From Parabacteroides chongii (GTDB taxonomy: Bacteria; Bacteroidota; Bacteroidia; Bacteroidales; Tannerellaceae): a DNA stretch of 64,000 bases. The position numbers were made by a program, and so were the translations under genes. Of the stretch, positions 42,282 to 50,180 are shown piece by piece (within the stretch, counting starts at the first letter, position 1; each line of letters opens with the position of its first letter). The DNA lies in assembly GCF_029581355.1 (NCBI RefSeq), contig NZ_CP120849.1:3752501-3816500 (forward strand). The letters run 5' to 3'. The notes beneath the pieces are model-generated. The model was not told the DNA's origin and did not search any database. It saw only the letters and a program-made list of their open reading frames with translations.

Positions 42282-43124
42282 ATGAAAGATAATTACATCC
42301 GTTTCGACTGGGCCATAAAGAGGCTTTTGCGGCAGAAAGCCAATTTCGGTGTGCTGGAAGGGCTACTTACTGTCTTGTTGGATGAAAAGGTGGAGATCAT
42401 CGAACTGCTGGAAAGTGAAGGCAACCAGCAAACCTTTGACGACAAATTCAACCGGGTAGATATCAAGGCTAAAAACAGCAAAGGAGAGATCATCATCGTG
42501 GAAGTACAGAACACACGTGAACTGACCTTCCTTGAACGTATCCTCTATGGTGTGGCGAAAGCCATTACCGAGCATATCTCTTTGGGTGATAGTTATTACG
42601 AGGTGAAGAAAATTTACTCCGTAAATATTCTTTATTTCGATATCGGCAAGGGAAACGATTATCTGTATCACGGTCAAAATATCTTCACCGGTGTACATAC
42701 CGGGGATCGTCTGGAGGTGAGTGTAAAGGAGAAAGATGTCCTGGTGCATAAGCTGCCGGCGGAGATTTTTCCGGAGTACTTTCTGATTCGTGTGAACGAA
42801 TTCAACCAGGTAGCCGTCACTCCGTTGGAGGAATGGATAGAATATCTGAAAGACGGAACGATTCGTGCCGATACCACCGCTCCCGGTTTGAAGGAAGCTC
42901 GCGAAAAGCTGCTCTATCACAATATGAGCGATGAGGAACGCCGCGCCTACGACGAACACCTCAGCGATATCATGATACAGAATGATGCGTTGGACGGAGC
43001 CAAGCTGGAAGGTCGTATGGAAGAACGTTATGGAATTGCAGCCAATATGAAGAAGTTAGGTTTGGATATTCGGCTTATTTCGCAGGCGACCGGTTTGACT
43101 TCCGAAGAAATAGCGAAGCTGTAA
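42282..43124 (+). CDS. Rpn family PD-(D/E)XK nuclease / transposase-like protein
   Basis: 280 residues from ATG 42282 (MKDNYIRFDWAIKRLL is the normal family start). The nuclease core is FNRVDIKAKNSKGEIIIVEVQ (split: NRVDIKAK, then IIIVEVQ), giving the Asp and ExQ of the PDDEXK_2 fold. The C-terminal part (GRMEERYGIAANMKKLGLD..LISQATGLTSEEI) is the typical variable helical tail. Family members promote recombination or cut DNA in vitro, and their natural role is unclear. It is followed by a strong terminator. Confidence 0.88.
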   Translation: MKDNYIRFDWAIKRLLRQKANFGVLEGLLTVLLDEKVEIIELLESEGNQQTFDDKFNRVDIKAKNSKGEIIIVEVQNTRELTFLERILYGVAKAITEHISLGDSYYEVKKIYSVNILYFDIGKGNDYLYHGQNIFTGVHTGDRLEVSVKEKDVLVHKLPAEIFPEYFLIRVNEFNQVAVTPLEEWIEYLKDGTIRADTTAPGLKEAREKLLYHNMSDEERRAYDEHLSDIMIQNDALDGAKLEGRMEERYGIAANMKKLGLDIRLISQATGLTSEEIAKL

Positions 43125-43157
43125 TACATTTATTTTGTAAGAATATTTTTCTTTAAA

Positions 43158-43199
43158 CCCTCAATGTCTCGAACAATAGAGATATTGAGGGCTTTTTTT
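43158..43199 (+). terminator. Intrinsic terminator after the Rpn-like gene
   Basis: CCCTCAATGTCTC (43158-43170) pairs with GAGATATTGAGGG (43179-43191), with one G-U pair, followed by CTTTTTTT. Classic intrinsic terminator. Confidence 0.88.
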
Positions 43200-43239
43200 A
43201 TGCTCTCACGTGAATATAACGATTAAAGACAATAAAATT

Positions 43240-43521
43240 ATGAACAAAGCAGATTTAGTAAATGAACTGGCTGAGAAAATGCAAATTACGCAATGCCAGT
43301 CGCGACAATTTCTCAATATCTTTCAGGAGGTGTTGACAGAGGTAATAAAACAGGATACTTCCGTGATGTTACAAGGCTTTGGCGCTTTTACTCCCTGGAA
43401 ACAAAAAGAACGGGAGGGGCGAAATCCTCGAACAGGCAAAGGATGTATGATACCGGCACGTACAAGTGTCAAGTTCAAACCCGGAAAGTTTTTACTCGAA
43501 GAGTTGAACCCCAGTAAATAG
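43240..43521 (+). CDS. HU-family DNA-binding protein
   Basis: 93 residues from ATG 43240. A GTG at 43210 would add ten residues, but MNKADLVNELAEK is the usual HU start. Helices 1-2 (ADLVNELAEKMQITQCQSRQFLNIFQEVL) and the beta-arm GRNPRTGKGCMIPARTSVKFKPGK with its intercalating Pro region are typical. It bends and compacts DNA as a dimer. HU proteins often assist tyrosine recombinases, but nothing here ties this copy to the switch at 30524. Confidence 0.93.
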   Translation: MNKADLVNELAEKMQITQCQSRQFLNIFQEVLTEVIKQDTSVMLQGFGAFTPWKQKEREGRNPRTGKGCMIPARTSVKFKPGKFLLEELNPSK

Positions 43522-43628
43522 ATAATATAGGGGCACAGATATCTTCATATAATGGGTTTTATTCTGTGTCCCTAAATGTCTGTTTTTGACTTTCCCTCAA
43601 TTAATTATTCAACGCCTATCATAATATC

Positions 43629-44114
43629 ATGAAGAAGCAAAACAAATTAGAAGCACTATTCCCCAACGGAAAAGTGCCGGACGCAAAGGTCTTTAACCGA
43701 AGCCTCGACAAAATGTCGAAAGAAGGTCGTAACCATTTCCTTGAAAAAATCTACAAAATAGCTTTCACCGTCTGGTCCACCTTACCCAAAAGGCACCAGA
43801 AATTCATCCGGGAAGTAATCATCCACGACCGCCAGTCATACGTCGACTTCATCCAGCAAAGAACCGTCATGTCCTGCCTCCGTTGTCCTCTCCGTTACCC
43901 TGTTTTGTTTATTCGAATGCTCCACCTAACCGAAATTGTCGAACGCACAGCACAAACCTCTGTAAACCATATCGCAATGTCCGTCCTGATCTGCTTCCAG
44001 ATTTGTGGCAAGATCGGTACACTTGCCGGACATCTTGGCAAAGGGGAGATTGCCTATGAAGAGGCATTGGTGTTGGTGGGGAAGATGACGATTGTGGAGT
44101 TTTGCGGGTATTAA
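43629..44114 (+). CDS. Hypothetical protein
   Basis: 161 residues, family not recognised. The N-terminal 80 residues are basic and helical (NKLEALFPNGKVPDAKVFNRS). The C-terminal half is more hydrophobic and Cys-containing (SCLRCPLRYPVLF, then ISVLICFQICGKIGTLAGHL), possibly membrane-associated. It lies 107 bp after the HU gene on the same strand. Codon use is similar to neighbours, so it is likely a real gene. Confidence 0.6.
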   Translation: MKKQNKLEALFPNGKVPDAKVFNRSLDKMSKEGRNHFLEKIYKIAFTVWSTLPKRHQKFIREVIIHDRQSYVDFIQQRTVMSCLRCPLRYPVLFIRMLHLTEIVERTAQTSVNHIAMSVLICFQICGKIGTLAGHLGKGEIAYEEALVLVGKMTIVEFCGY

Positions 44115-44199
44115 TATCTGTATTTACCGCATAATGTGCGGAGAATATAAAGGCTAATATAGAAATGGAGTGATATGGATGAAATAAGCAATAAATCAT

Positions 44200-44207
44200 T
44201 ATCTTTG
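44200..44207 (+). promoter_or_regulatory. Promoter -7 element and inverted repeat in 44115-44382
   Basis: TATCTTTG matches TAnnTTTG and overlaps the left arm TTGCTCC of an inverted repeat (right arm GGAGCAA near 44237-44243). It could serve the small ORF at 44383 and the DUF1062 gene. Nothing else was recognised in this gap. Confidence 0.4.
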
Positions 44208-44382
44208 CTCCGAAATTATAAATATTCACGTTTTGGGAGCAATTCTTAAATTTATACTGGCTTAATATTAGCCTCATAAACCGCAGGCTGATAATTCTTT
44301 CGTTTGAGTAGTCCTACTTGAACAGGTTTCTTATTTAATTTTTTTCATTCACAGCATTGAACTTTAAGGGCATAGGCCTTTG

Positions 44383-44505
44383 ATGTGGTTGTTTATGGCG
44401 ACTTCTGAGTTTGCTATAACTGTAATGCTGTGGATCATAATCAAATATTTCAAAGAATATCAAGCACAGTATAAAAAATGGGAACTGAATATATATGGGA
44501 GATAA
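44383..44505 (+). CDS. Candidate 40-residue small membrane protein
   Basis: ATG 44383 to TAA 44505 encodes one hydrophobic span (WLFMATSEFAITVMLWIIIK) followed by a charged tail (YFKEYQAQYKKWELNIYGR). AAGGG about 12 nt upstream could be a ribosome-binding site. It overlaps the DUF1062 start by 28 nt, suggesting translational coupling. Being short, it needs conservation or expression support. Confidence 0.4.
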   Translation: MWLFMATSEFAITVMLWIIIKYFKEYQAQYKKWELNIYGR

Positions 44506-45077
44506 AACCTAAAAATACTCCTGCCTTAAAAAGAAAATGTAATCATTGTAATTGCGACCGGTTTTATTGTAGTAACAAATTCAGAATGAATGCGCAAAAA
44601 AGGAATATCGATGTCTGGTTGATTTATAGATGCGTAGAATGTGATAGTACATATAACCTAACGATTTTGTCACGCACAAAACCTGAACAGATAAAGAAAG
44701 AGTTATTTCGTAAGTTTTCGGAAAACGATGAAGAACTTGCGTGGGAGTATGCTTTTTCTTCCGAAACAGGGCGAAAAAATAGTGTCGAGTTAGATTATAG
44801 CAGTGTTGAATATGAGATATTGCATGACGATATTTCGATAAATGATATCTTGAATGCGGATGATAAGTTTGTAACATTCAAGATTCAAACCCGTTTTGAG
44901 TTCGGGTTAAAGTTATCTTCTGTCATTCGAATTTGTTTAGGATTGTCTGCAAATCAGTTAAATCGGCTGATAGAGGCAAAAGCGATATTCAGTCTTGAGG
45001 GGTATTCGCTAAAGAAACATAAAGTAAAGGATGGAGATGTTGTGCTGGTAAACAAACATATTGCGGGAATGTTTTAA
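44478..45077 (+). CDS. DUF1062 family protein
   Basis: 199 residues. The N-terminal zinc-ribbon-like pairs CNHCNC (about 20-25) and CVEC (about 53-56), followed by a helical region and a C-terminal S4-like segment (LSANQLNRLIEAKAIFSLEG..VKDGDVVLV), match the DUF1062 family. The S4-like end suggests RNA binding. Function is not established. It overlaps the candidate small membrane protein upstream. Confidence 0.8.
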   Translation: MGTEYIWEIKPKNTPALKRKCNHCNCDRFYCSNKFRMNAQKRNIDVWLIYRCVECDSTYNLTILSRTKPEQIKKELFRKFSENDEELAWEYAFSSETGRKNSVELDYSSVEYEILHDDISINDILNADDKFVTFKIQTRFEFGLKLSSVIRICLGLSANQLNRLIEAKAIFSLEGYSLKKHKVKDGDVVLVNKHIAGMF

Positions 45078-45123
45078 TTTTGTAGTGATATAGAAAAGTA
45101 TTTTAATCAAATAAGTCAGCATT

Positions 45124-45852
45124 ATGAATTTAGAAGAAGTCCTCAATTACCGCCGTTCGGTACGGGCGTATGATAAAGAAAAACCGATGGATCCGGAAAG
45201 GGTGAAGCATTGTCTGGAACTGGCGACATTGGCTCCCAACAGTTCGAATATGCAGTTGTGGGAGTTTTACCATATTACGGAGCCCGAATTGTTGGCGGAT
45301 GTTTCAAGAGCTTGTCTCGACCAAAAAGCGGCTTCGACTGCTTCGCAAATCGTTGTTTTCGTTGTACGGCGGGACTTGTACAAAAAACATGCTCGGTTCG
45401 TTCTCGATTTCGAACGGGAGAATATTCGCCGGAACAGTCCGAAAGAACGTCAGGATAAACGTATCAAAGACCGGGAATTATACTACGGGAAATTGATGCC
45501 GTTTGTTTATGCCCGGTTCTTCGGGCTTTTGGGGTTGTTTAGGAAACTGCTGGCTAATACTATCAGTATCTTCCGCCCGATGATGCTCGAAGTATCTGAG
45601 AATGATGTGCGTGTGGTTGCCCATAAATCGTGTGCACTTGCCGCCCAGACGTTTATGATTGCGATGGCAAACGAAGGGTATGATACTTGTCCTTTAGAAG
45701 GGCTGGACAGCCGGCGGCTGAAAAAGGTACTGAAGTTACCTCACGGGGCTGAAATAAATATGGCTATTCCCTGCGGAATACGAGACGGAAATAGAGGAAT
45801 CTGGGGAGAACGGTGCAGGTTGCCGTTTGAGGATGTTTATCGGAGGGTTTGA
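45124..45852 (+). CDS. Nitroreductase family protein
   Basis: 242 residues, an FMN-dependent NAD(P)H oxidoreductase fold. The N-terminal RRSVRAYD and LATLAPNSSNMQLWEF are the FMN-binding elements. SCALAAQTFMIAMANEGYDTCPLEGLD is the conserved mid-protein helix and GLD loop. The middle (about 85-140) carries a longer, basic insertion (KKHARFVLDFERENIRRN..). The substrate is unknown. It is preceded by a 46-bp gap after DUF1062 and ends before the convergent toxin gene. Confidence 0.88.
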   Translation: MNLEEVLNYRRSVRAYDKEKPMDPERVKHCLELATLAPNSSNMQLWEFYHITEPELLADVSRACLDQKAASTASQIVVFVVRRDLYKKHARFVLDFERENIRRNSPKERQDKRIKDRELYYGKLMPFVYARFFGLLGLFRKLLANTISIFRPMMLEVSENDVRVVAHKSCALAAQTFMIAMANEGYDTCPLEGLDSRRLKKVLKLPHGAEINMAIPCGIRDGNRGIWGERCRLPFEDVYRRV

Positions 45853-45941
45853 GGTTGCTCGTTTACTGATAAACCTTTTTATTTCTAAATAAATACTTGA
45901 TGGAGACTGTCTTATTCGTTGAATGGATAGTCTTCGTCTTG

Positions 45942-46292
45942 TTATAACAAAAAACGCTTCATAAGATCTATTAATTCTTTATCTGATATAGTATCCTGAT
46001 CGGCTTTATCGTAAATATAGAGTAAAGTGATTACTCCGTCTTCTACACTGACAATTGCTGTGTGGGTAATCACTCTGGCTCCATGACTTTTACCTTTTCC
46101 TTTGGAGGCAATAGACATACGGACTTTGTGGAGTCCGTTTCCTAAGTCGGCACCGAGGGTGGGATTTTGCTCAAGCTCTTTTACTAGTGCTGCCAGATCG
46201 CTTTTTAGTGAATGGTATTTTTTACTCAAGCGTTTGAACTCTTTGTCAAACTCTATATATGTGTCTATCCTATATTTCATTGAGTAACTCAT
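45942..46292 (-). CDS. RelE/ParE-type toxin
   Basis: 116 residues (112 if ATG 46280 is used; both starts lie inside the antitoxin gene). The fold-defining pieces FDKEFKRLSKKYHSLKSDLAALVKELEQNP, then GNGLHKVRMSIASKGKGKSHGARVITHT and ITLLYIYDKADQDTISDKEL are those of RelE-like mRNA interferases or ParE-like toxins. It overlaps the antitoxin gene by 23 bp, the usual coupled order of antitoxin then toxin. Confidence 0.85.
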   Translation of the reverse strand: MSYSMKYRIDTYIEFDKEFKRLSKKYHSLKSDLAALVKELEQNPTLGADLGNGLHKVRMSIASKGKGKSHGARVITHTAIVSVEDGVITLLYIYDKADQDTISDKELIDLMKRFLL

Positions 46293-46533
46293 TTACATCT
46301 TTGAACATACCCTTAGTCTCTTTTCCATCCTTGCGAGCTTTAATGGCTAATAATCCATTTTTTATACTATCCAGCATCTCTTCCTTGGTTGGCTCCCGGT
46401 CTTCCTGGTCAACATTGGAGGTCGCTTGTTTCAAACGGCGGATAGAAGTTAAAGCTTTTTTGACGAGTACTTCATCATCGAGGATAGTGGCAATTTCCTG
46501 TAAGAGGGTAAGTCTTAATTCTACTGCTGTCAT
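46270..46533 (-). CDS. Antitoxin of the RelE-type module
   Basis: 87 residues, acidic and helical. The N-terminal part (VELRLTLLQEIATILDDEVLVKKAL) is probably the dimerising part. The C-terminal half (about 45-87) should bind and block the toxin. It is the first gene of the pair, preceded by a -7 element on the minus strand, and would repress its own promoter as such antitoxins usually do. Confidence 0.78.
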   Translation of the reverse strand: MTAVELRLTLLQEIATILDDEVLVKKALTSIRRLKQATSNVDQEDREPTKEEMLDSIKNGLLAIKARKDGKETKGMFKDVNELLNEI

Positions 46534-46566
46534 ATATAACTCCTTTCTATTAAATAAATCTTCTCA

Positions 46567-46574
46567 CAAAGATA
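46567..46574 (-). promoter_or_regulatory. Promoter -7 element of the toxin-antitoxin pair
   Basis: The minus strand reads TATCTTTG (46574-46567), giving a start near 46560 and a leader of about 27 nt before the antitoxin ATG at 46533. Confidence 0.5.
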
Positions 46575-46613
46575 TACTTTTTTAGGGATGATATATAGGT
46601 AAATACAATTAAA

Positions 46614-48380
46614 TTACTTGAACTGCTCCTGATTTAGAGAGTAATATTTCCCTTTTAAGCGGAGAAGTTCTTCATGATTTCCTCGTTCTACGATCTGTCC
46701 GTGTTCGAGTACCAGGATCACGTCTGCGTTTCTGATGGTAGAGAGGCGGTGGGCGATGATCAGGCTGGTGCGTCCCTGCATCAGTTGGTCGAGACCTTTC
46801 TGGATGAGTATCTCGCTACGGGTGTCGATATTGCTGGTTGCTTCGTCCAATAATAGGATAGGAGGGTCGGCAATAGCGGCACGAGCAATATTAAGCAACT
46901 GACGTTGTCCCTGGCTGAGGTTGGCACCGTCGTTTTCCAGCAGGGTATCGTATCCCTGGGGCAGACGTTTGATGAAAGAATGAGCAGCAGTCAGTTTGGC
47001 TGCTTGTACAACTTCTTCATCGGTCGCGTCCAGACGTCCGAAGCGGATATTTTCACGGACAGTTCCTGTGAACAGGTGAGTGTCCTGTAAAACGATCGCC
47101 ATGGATTGGCGCAGGCTGTTTCGTTTGATCAGTTGTATCGGGTGACCGTCTATGGCAATTTCGCCCGACTGGATATCGAAGAAACGGGGGAGCATGTTCA
47201 GTATGGTTGTCTTCCCGGCTCCGGTGGCACCGACTAATGCTATTTTACAACCGGCAGAGGCATGGAGCGAGATACCTTTCAGGATCGTTTTCTCCGGTTT
47301 GTATCCGAAATAAACGTCTTTCATGGAAACATCTCCCTGTACCTGCTGTAAAGCGATGGCTTCGGGGGAGTCCGGTGTTTCCGGTGCTTCGTCGATCACT
47401 TCGAAGATACGTTCGGCTCCGGCAATGGCTGCCTGGATACTGTTGTAAAGGCTGGCCAATTCATTGATCGGACGTCCGAACTGGCGGGAATATTGCAGGA
47501 AGGCTGCAAGACCGCCGACATCAAAACCACGAAAGATGGCGAGTAGGGCACCTACAATCGTGATAAAGACGTAATTCAATGTGTTCAGGTTTTGCATGAC
47601 GGGCATCATCATACCGGAATAGAACTGAGCTTTCTCTGATTTGCCTTTCAGGTCGTCATTGAGCGTATCGAAGTCGGACTGTACTTTCTTTTCGTGTCCG
47701 AATACTTTGATCACCTTTTGGCCGCTTATCATTTCTTCGATATAACCGTTCAGGGTACCGATAGACTCCTGCTGGGCTTTGAAGTATTTGCGGCTTCGCT
47801 GAACGATCCCTTTGGCAAAGAGGAACATTAGTGGAACGGTGATCAGAGTTACCAGAGTAAGTATCGGACTGATATATAACATCAGGCTGAAGATACCGAT
47901 CAGGGTAAGAGCGCTCGACAACATATCCGACAGGCTGTCGGTCAGTGCATCACTGATCTTGTCTATGTCATTCGTGTAACGGCTCATCAAGTCGCCGTGC
48001 TGGTGTGTGTCGAAATATTTGACCGGCAGATGTTCCATTTTCTGGAAAAGGTCAGCACGCATACGGGTGACGGTGCGCTGGCCTATTTTATTCAGCAGGA
48101 TATATTGGATATAGACGGCGGCGACTCCTGTCAGGTAAATGGCGGCAAGGATAGCCAAGACCCTGATCAATCCGTGAAAGTCTCCGGGAAGGATATAATC
48201 ATTGATAATTGGTCGCAACATGTATGACCCCAATAGATTAGCCACGATACTGACAATGATCAGAAAGCCGATCACGAACAACAGCCGCTTGTCGCAGGAC
48301 AGGTATGAAATCAGCCGGAAGAAAGTTTTCTTTCCTTTCCGAGGCTTTGCATTCTCTTTTAAATGATCTCCGTGTGCCAT
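46614..48380 (-). CDS. ABC exporter half-transporter with canonical ATPase site
   Basis: 588 residues. Six membrane spans (about 20-310) are followed by a nucleotide-binding domain with Walker A GATGAGKTT, signature LSQGQRQ, Walker B LLLDEATSNID and H-loop IIAHRLSTI, all catalytically intact. With the gene upstream (3-bp gap) it forms a heterodimeric exporter of the LmrCD/TmrAB type, for drugs, lipids or peptides. The C-terminal end LKGKYYSLNQEQFK is typical. It is the second gene of the pair on the minus strand. Confidence 0.92.
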   Translation of the reverse strand: MAHGDHLKENAKPRKGKKTFFRLISYLSCDKRLLFVIGFLIIVSIVANLLGSYMLRPIINDYILPGDFHGLIRVLAILAAIYLTGVAAVYIQYILLNKIGQRTVTRMRADLFQKMEHLPVKYFDTHQHGDLMSRYTNDIDKISDALTDSLSDMLSSALTLIGIFSLMLYISPILTLVTLITVPLMFLFAKGIVQRSRKYFKAQQESIGTLNGYIEEMISGQKVIKVFGHEKKVQSDFDTLNDDLKGKSEKAQFYSGMMMPVMQNLNTLNYVFITIVGALLAIFRGFDVGGLAAFLQYSRQFGRPINELASLYNSIQAAIAGAERIFEVIDEAPETPDSPEAIALQQVQGDVSMKDVYFGYKPEKTILKGISLHASAGCKIALVGATGAGKTTILNMLPRFFDIQSGEIAIDGHPIQLIKRNSLRQSMAIVLQDTHLFTGTVRENIRFGRLDATDEEVVQAAKLTAAHSFIKRLPQGYDTLLENDGANLSQGQRQLLNIARAAIADPPILLLDEATSNIDTRSEILIQKGLDQLMQGRTSLIIAHRLSTIRNADVILVLEHGQIVERGNHEELLRLKGKYYSLNQEQFK

Positions 48381-48383
48381 ATC

Positions 48384-50108
48384 CTATAATAATACTTGTT
48401 GTGAATGATAGATTTCCTGATAAACGGTAGATGTTTCGATCAATTCATCCGGAGTTCCTATGGCGTTGATCTCGCCGTCTTCGAGTACGATCACCCGGTC
48501 GGCCGATTGCATCGTATTGATCCGCTGGGTGATGATAAATACAGTCGTGTCGTGTAACAACGCATTCAGGTTATTCCGTATTTTCAGTTCTGTTTCTGTA
48601 TCGACAGCACTCGTACTGTCATCCAGGATCAGTATTTTAGGTTTACGGAGCAACGCACGGGCGATGCAGATACGCTGTTTCTGTCCGCCGGAAAGATTGA
48701 TGCCTCCGCGTCCTAGCAACGTATTGTAACCGTCCGTGAAGGACTGGATAAAATCGTGTGCTTCGGCGGCGCGGGTGGCTTCTTCTATCTCTTCCATCGA
48801 TGCGTCGGGTTTTCCCCATTTGAGGTTCTCGACGATCGTTCCGGTGAATAGTTCGTTTTTTTGAAGGACCATGCCGATCCCCTGGTGAAGTTCATCCAGG
48901 TTATAGTCTTTTATCGGGATATTGTCGATCCGGATTTCTCCGGCAGTAACATCGTATAACCGCGGTATCAGTTGTACCAAGGAACTTTTAGCAGAGCCGG
49001 TAGCACCGACCAGAGCAATCGTTTCGCCGGGTTCGGCCCGGAAGCTGATATGCTGTAGAATGTCATTTTCTCCACCGATGTAACGGAAACTGACATCATT
49101 AAATCTTACTTCTCCTTTCTCTACCCGGTGTTTGTTTTGAAGCCCTTCCCGGGTGTTTGTCAGGGAGGGTTCTGTATTGAGCACTTCCATGATTCGTTTA
49201 GAGGAAGCGGAAGCACGGGCATATGACATGATGATCATGGAAAGCATCATCAGAGACATTAGTACCTGGAAAACGTAATTGACGAATGAGATCAGTTCGC
49301 CCACCTTTAGTTCGCCGTCCATCACCTTTTGTCCACCCAACCAAAGGATGGACAGTATGGATAAATTCATGACTAACTGCATGACCGGAAAGATGGAAAC
49401 GACGATGTTGGACGCACGGATCACCATATCACGCAGTTCTTCGCTGCTTTTGACAAATTTATCCGTCTCAAAATCTTCTCTGACAAAAGATTTGACAACA
49501 CGGATATTGATGAGGTTTTCCCTGACCACGCCATTCAGTTGGTCTACTTTTTGTTGTACTTTCAGGAAATAAGGAAATCCTTTGCTCAGGATCAGGTATA
49601 CACTTCCTCCGAGGATCGGGATAGCTGCTATCAGGACCAACGCCAGTTGTTTATTGATACTGACGACAAAGAAAACGGCCATGATGAGCATCAGTGGAGA
49701 GCGTAATAAAAGTCTCATCGACATCAGAACGATCTGCTGTATGCGGGATATATCGCTAGTAAGCCTTGTGACAAGCGAAGCTGAACTGAATTTGTCGATA
49801 TCGAAAAAGGATAGTTGTTGTATTTTATTGAAGAGTGTTCCCCGTAGATCTGTACCGAAGCCGATTCCGATGCGGGAAGAAATGTAAGTATTCACAATAC
49901 TGACCAATAATCCCCCGACGGATACCAACACCATATAGGTCCCGATCCGGGTAATAACCGACAGGTCACGCGGCATGACCCCATTGTCAATGATTTCAGC
50001 CATGAACATCGGCTGAACCGTTTCACACAGCACAGTGATCAGTACAAGAAGCGGACTGATCAACAATCCCACTTTATATCGTTTAAGAATTTGCCAGTAT
50101 TTTCCCAT
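48384..50108 (-). CDS. ABC exporter half-transporter with degenerate ATPase site
   Basis: 574 residues from ATG 50108, preferred over 50132 because a -7 element at 50119-50126 would start transcription after 50132. The membrane domain has six spans. The nucleotide-binding domain has Walker A GATGSAKSS (Ala for Gly), Walker B ILILDDSTSA with Asp in place of the catalytic Glu, and Gln in the H-loop (IITQRI), while its signature LSGGQKQ is intact. This is the non-hydrolysing half of a heterodimeric exporter. The start would leave almost no leader, so translation may be near-leaderless. Confidence 0.9.
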   Translation of the reverse strand: MGKYWQILKRYKVGLLISPLLVLITVLCETVQPMFMAEIIDNGVMPRDLSVITRIGTYMVLVSVGGLLVSIVNTYISSRIGIGFGTDLRGTLFNKIQQLSFFDIDKFSSASLVTRLTSDISRIQQIVLMSMRLLLRSPLMLIMAVFFVVSINKQLALVLIAAIPILGGSVYLILSKGFPYFLKVQQKVDQLNGVVRENLINIRVVKSFVREDFETDKFVKSSEELRDMVIRASNIVVSIFPVMQLVMNLSILSILWLGGQKVMDGELKVGELISFVNYVFQVLMSLMMLSMIIMSYARASASSKRIMEVLNTEPSLTNTREGLQNKHRVEKGEVRFNDVSFRYIGGENDILQHISFRAEPGETIALVGATGSAKSSLVQLIPRLYDVTAGEIRIDNIPIKDYNLDELHQGIGMVLQKNELFTGTIVENLKWGKPDASMEEIEEATRAAEAHDFIQSFTDGYNTLLGRGGINLSGGQKQRICIARALLRKPKILILDDSTSAVDTETELKIRNNLNALLHDTTVFIITQRINTMQSADRVIVLEDGEINAIGTPDELIETSTVYQEIYHSQQVLL

Positions 50109-50118
50109 ATCGTTATTA

Positions 50119-50126
50119 CAAAGATA
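50119..50126 (-). promoter_or_regulatory. Promoter -7 element of the ABC exporter pair
   Basis: The minus strand reads TATCTTTG (50126-50119). The predicted start (about 50112-50114) is only a few nt before the ATG at 50108. No -33 TTG at standard spacing was seen. Confidence 0.45.
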
Positions 50127-50180
50127 GAACATAATTGGGAAATGATATGTTTTCGGGTTTCTGAAATATGGAGTTACAGG

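Noticed and set aside
43210..43239. GTG start for the HU protein
   Set aside because: Adds ten residues not found in the family; the ATG at 43240 gives the standard HU N-terminus.
46614..50132. Protein-toxin or bacteriocin exporter
   Set aside because: Neither half has a C39 peptidase domain and no precursor peptide gene is adjacent; general heterodimeric exporter is the safer call.
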